Shown piece by piece: positions 62,084 through 64,000 of a DNA stretch of 64,000 bases. This DNA is from Roseiarcus sp050010035 (GTDB lineage: Bacteria; Pseudomonadota; Alphaproteobacteria; Rhizobiales; Beijerinckiaceae), in NCBI GenBank assembly GCA_050010035.1, contig JBEKLU010000001.1:1-64000 (forward strand). The letters run 5' to 3'. The notes under the pieces are model-generated. The model worked only from the letters and a program-made list of their open reading frames with translations. It had not been told where the DNA came from and searched no databases. The number at the start of each line of letters is the position of its first letter. Position 1 is the stretch's first letter. The translations under genes and the position numbers were made by a program.

Positions 62084-62134
62084 CCTCTTATCAGCCCTCG
62101 CGATTCCCAGCGAGGCATAGCAATCTTCGTGCCG

Positions 62135-62797
62135 TCAACGACGCGGCGCGGCGAGCGCCAGGGCCTCAGCCCCGCTCATCGGCCGATGAGCCGGCCAGGC
62201 GTCGAAATCGGCCGGCGCGTCGAGCGCCGCGGTCAGTCGGCGCCGATAGGCGTCGCGCGAAATCTCCACCGCGCCGAGCGCGACGAGATGCGGCGTGACG
62301 AACTGCGCGTCGAGCAGGCGAAAGCCGCCCAGGCGCAGGCGCGCCACGAGATGGACCAGCGCCGCCTTGGACGCGTCGCGGGCGAGATGGAACATGCTCT
62401 CGCCGAAGAAGGCGCCGCCCAGGCTCACCCCGTAGAGCCCGCCGACGAGCTCGCCGCCCTGGTAGGCCTCGATCGAATGGGCATGGCCGCGCGCGTGGAG
62501 TTCGCAGTAGAGGCGCACGATCTCCGAGTTGATCCAGGTCTTGTCGCGATCGGCGCAGGCCTCCATCACCGCCGCAAAGTCGCGATTCGCGCGGATCTCG
62601 AAGCGATCCGAGCGCACCGCCTTGGCCAGGCTCTTCGACACGATCAGTCCGTCGAGCGGAAAGACGCCGCGCTCTTCGGGTTCGACCCAGAAGAGGGTGT
62701 CGGCCTCGCGACTCTCCGCCATCGGAAAGAGGCCGATCGAATAGGCCCTGAGGAGAATGTCGGGGGTGATCTCGAACTTGGGTTGAAGGCGCGACAT
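62135..62797 (-). CDS. aat: leucyl/phenylalanyl-tRNA-protein transferase
   Basis: 220 residues, normal for Aat, which adds Leu or Phe to proteins starting with Arg or Lys and so marks them for ClpAP (N-degron pathway). Motifs: ILLRAYSIGLFPMAESREADTLFWVEPEERGVFPL at the N-terminus, TWINSEIVRLYCELHARGHAHSIEAY, and GGLYGVSLGGAFFGESMFH with the catalytic-pocket residues. ATG 62797 is chosen; the frame runs 73 codons further up, antisense to metY. Confidence 0.96.
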   Translation of the reverse strand: MSRLQPKFEITPDILLRAYSIGLFPMAESREADTLFWVEPEERGVFPLDGLIVSKSLAKAVRSDRFEIRANRDFAAVMEACADRDKTWINSEIVRLYCELHARGHAHSIEAYQGGELVGGLYGVSLGGAFFGESMFHLARDASKAALVHLVARLRLGGFRLLDAQFVTPHLVALGAVEISRDAYRRRLTAALDAPADFDAWPAHRPMSGAEALALAAPRR

Positions 62798-62933
62798 GAG
62801 ATAATCGTGCGTCCGCGCCCCGGCGCCGTCAACCGGCAAACACGCCGGCGGGGCGAACACGTCGACGCGCCCGCCTTTCCCTGCGCCGGTTAATTTGCCA
62901 ACATGGGGTCGCCGACGCCAGACGGGAGGGACC

Positions 62934-64000
62934 ATGACCAACGACGAGCCCGGCTTTTCGACGCTGTCGATCCACGCCGGCGCGCGGCCCGATCCGACGA
63001 CCGGCGCGCGCATCACCCCGATCTATCAGACCACCGCCTTCGTGTTCGACGACGTCGATCACGCCGCCTCGCTGTTCGGCCTGCAGGCGTTCGGCAACAT
63101 CTACACCCGCATCACCAACCCGACCACCGCGGCGCTCGAGGAGCGCGTCGCGGCGCTGGAGGGCGCGCCGGCGGCCCTCGCAGTCGCCTCGGGTCACGCC
63201 GCGCAGGCGGTGGTGTTCCATTCCCTCATGCGGCCGGGTGAGGAATTCGTCGCTTCGACAAAGCTTTACGGCGGTTCGATCAACCAGTTCAACCACGCCT
63301 TCAAGAATTTCGGCTGGGTCGTCAAATGGGCCGATCCCGACGATCTCGACGCCGTCAAGGCGGCGGTGAACGAAAAGACCAAGGCGATCTTCATCGAGTC
63401 GATCGCCAATCCCGGCGGCGTCGTCTCCGACATCGAAGGCGTCGCCGCGATCGCCAAAGCGGCCAGGATCCCCCTGATCGTCGACAACACGCTGGCGACG
63501 CCCTATCTCATCCGCCCGCTCGATCACGGCGCCGACATCATCGTCCACTCCGCGACGAAATATCTGTGCGGCCACGGCAATTCCATGGGCGGCGTCATCG
63601 TCGATTGCGGTTCGTTCGAATGGATGGGCGATGCGCGCTATCCCATGCTGTCGGCGCCGCGGCCCGAATACAACGGCATGACGCTCGCCGAGACCTTCGG
63701 CAATTTCGCTTTCGCCATTTGTTGCCGCGTGCTGGGCCTGCGCGATCTCGGGCCGGCGATCTCGCCGTTCAATTCCTTCCTCATCCTCACCGGAATCGAG
63801 ACGCTGTCGCTGCGCATGCAGCGCCATTGCGACAACGCGCTCGCGGTGGCCGAGCATCTGGCCGGGCACGACGAGGTCGGCTGGGTCTCCTACGCCGGAC
63901 TGCCCGGCAATCGCTACAACGAGTTGGCCAAGCGCTATTGCCCGAAGGGCGCCGGCGGCGTCTTCACCTTCGGCGTCAAGGGCGGCTACAAGGCGGGCGT
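62934..64000 (+). CDS. metY: O-acetylhomoserine aminocarboxypropyltransferase/cysteine synthase family, 3' end outside the window
   Basis: 355 residues are present and the frame is open at the window edge. GGGAGGGACC precedes ATG 62934. FSTLSIHAGARPDPTTGARITPIYQTTAF at the N-terminus and VHSATKYLCGHGNSMGGVIVDCG with the PLP-binding lysine in SATK mark a Cys/Met metabolism PLP enzyme, MetY-like in length and insertions. It is a paralogue of the gene at 52691, with which it shares the same domain layout but differs in many positions, so it may have another substrate or regulation. Confidence 0.9.
   Translation, partial: MTNDEPGFSTLSIHAGARPDPTTGARITPIYQTTAFVFDDVDHAASLFGLQAFGNIYTRITNPTTAALEERVAALEGAPAALAVASGHAAQAVVFHSLMRPGEEFVASTKLYGGSINQFNHAFKNFGWVVKWADPDDLDAVKAAVNEKTKAIFIESIANPGGVVSDIEGVAAIAKAARIPLIVDNTLATPYLIRPLDHGADIIVHSATKYLCGHGNSMGGVIVDCGSFEWMGDARYPMLSAPRPEYNGMTLAETFGNFAFAICCRVLGLRDLGPAISPFNSFLILTGIETLSLRMQRHCDNALAVAEHLAGHDEVGWVSYAGLPGNRYNELAKRYCPKGAGGVFTFGVKGGYKAG

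Noticed and set aside
1..64000. tRNA or rRNA genes
   Set aside because: By eye I found no cloverleaf with TTC-A-A-type T-loop pairing and no rRNA-like conserved stretches. A tRNA scan would be needed to exclude a missed one.

Overview
The window is GC-rich bacterial DNA, coding almost end to end, with short overlaps (ATGA/GTGA) inside operons and frequent GTG or TTG starts. Gene content (yajC-secD-secF followed by Mth938-like and squalene/phytoene-synthase-like genes; lptF-lptG-lptD-pdxA-rsmA; DUF1127; protoglobin chemoreceptor; methylmalonyl-CoA mutase with separate large and small subunits; Aat) points to an alphaproteobacterium, most likely Hyphomicrobiales (Rhizobiales). I cannot fix the genus. 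Formate-tetrahydrofolate ligase beside a MetE-like protein would suit a methylotroph-related lineage, but this is not proof.

Layout. 1-267: probable end of an insertion element and the gene it truncates. 264-7380 (minus): six-gene hydrogenase-4-like operon (hyfB, C, E, F, G, I) whose large subunit has lost the N-terminal Ni-Fe cysteines, so it looks like an energy-converting hydrogenase-related (Ehr) complex rather than a hydrogenase. 7538-15688: housekeeping and metabolic genes (suhB, a USP protein, MetE-like, fhs, an aldo/keto reductase with a FucU-like mutarotase, a PEBP protein). 15819-20264 (minus): methylmalonyl-CoA mutase operon with an uncharacterised leading gene. 20772-23530: DUF1127 protein with a strong terminator, trmFO, an AraC regulator. 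24091-27848: two chemoreceptors that probably sense through haem, one by a protoglobin domain and one by a periplasmic CxxCH domain. 27964-33165: ChaN-like protein, then the minus-strand yajC-secDF operon ending in homologues of mitochondrial complex I assembly factors NDUFAF3 and NDUFAF6.

33346-42732: ABC-F ATPase, then an accessory-looking stretch: a 121-bp near-duplicate of the ABC-F gene end flanking an L,D-transpeptidase and a small gene, a STAND-type regulator with a winged-helix domain, and a divergent oxidoreductase/secreted-hydrolase pair whose intergenic region carries three GTAAAA repeats exactly 10 bp apart. 42265-52543: holC, a repeat-rich non-coding stretch, pepA, and the lptF-lptG-lptD-pdxA-rsmA run, which lacks surA at its usual place. 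52691-58502: sulfur and stress metabolism (MetY-type enzyme with a good promoter, 3-mercaptopyruvate sulfurtransferase, a GST) and cstA with its small YbdD-type partner. 58802-62083 (minus): the conserved but little-understood cassette circularly permuted ATP-grasp / alpha-E / transglutaminase-like, here with a transglutaminase homologue that has lost two of three catalytic residues. 62135-64000: aat and a second MetY-type gene cut by the window edge.

The best candidates for poorly described biology are the cysteine-less Ehr-type complex, the ATP-grasp/alpha-E cassette with its dead-looking transglutaminase, and the STAND regulator with the 10-bp-phased repeats. No rRNA, tRNA or CRISPR array was recognised.
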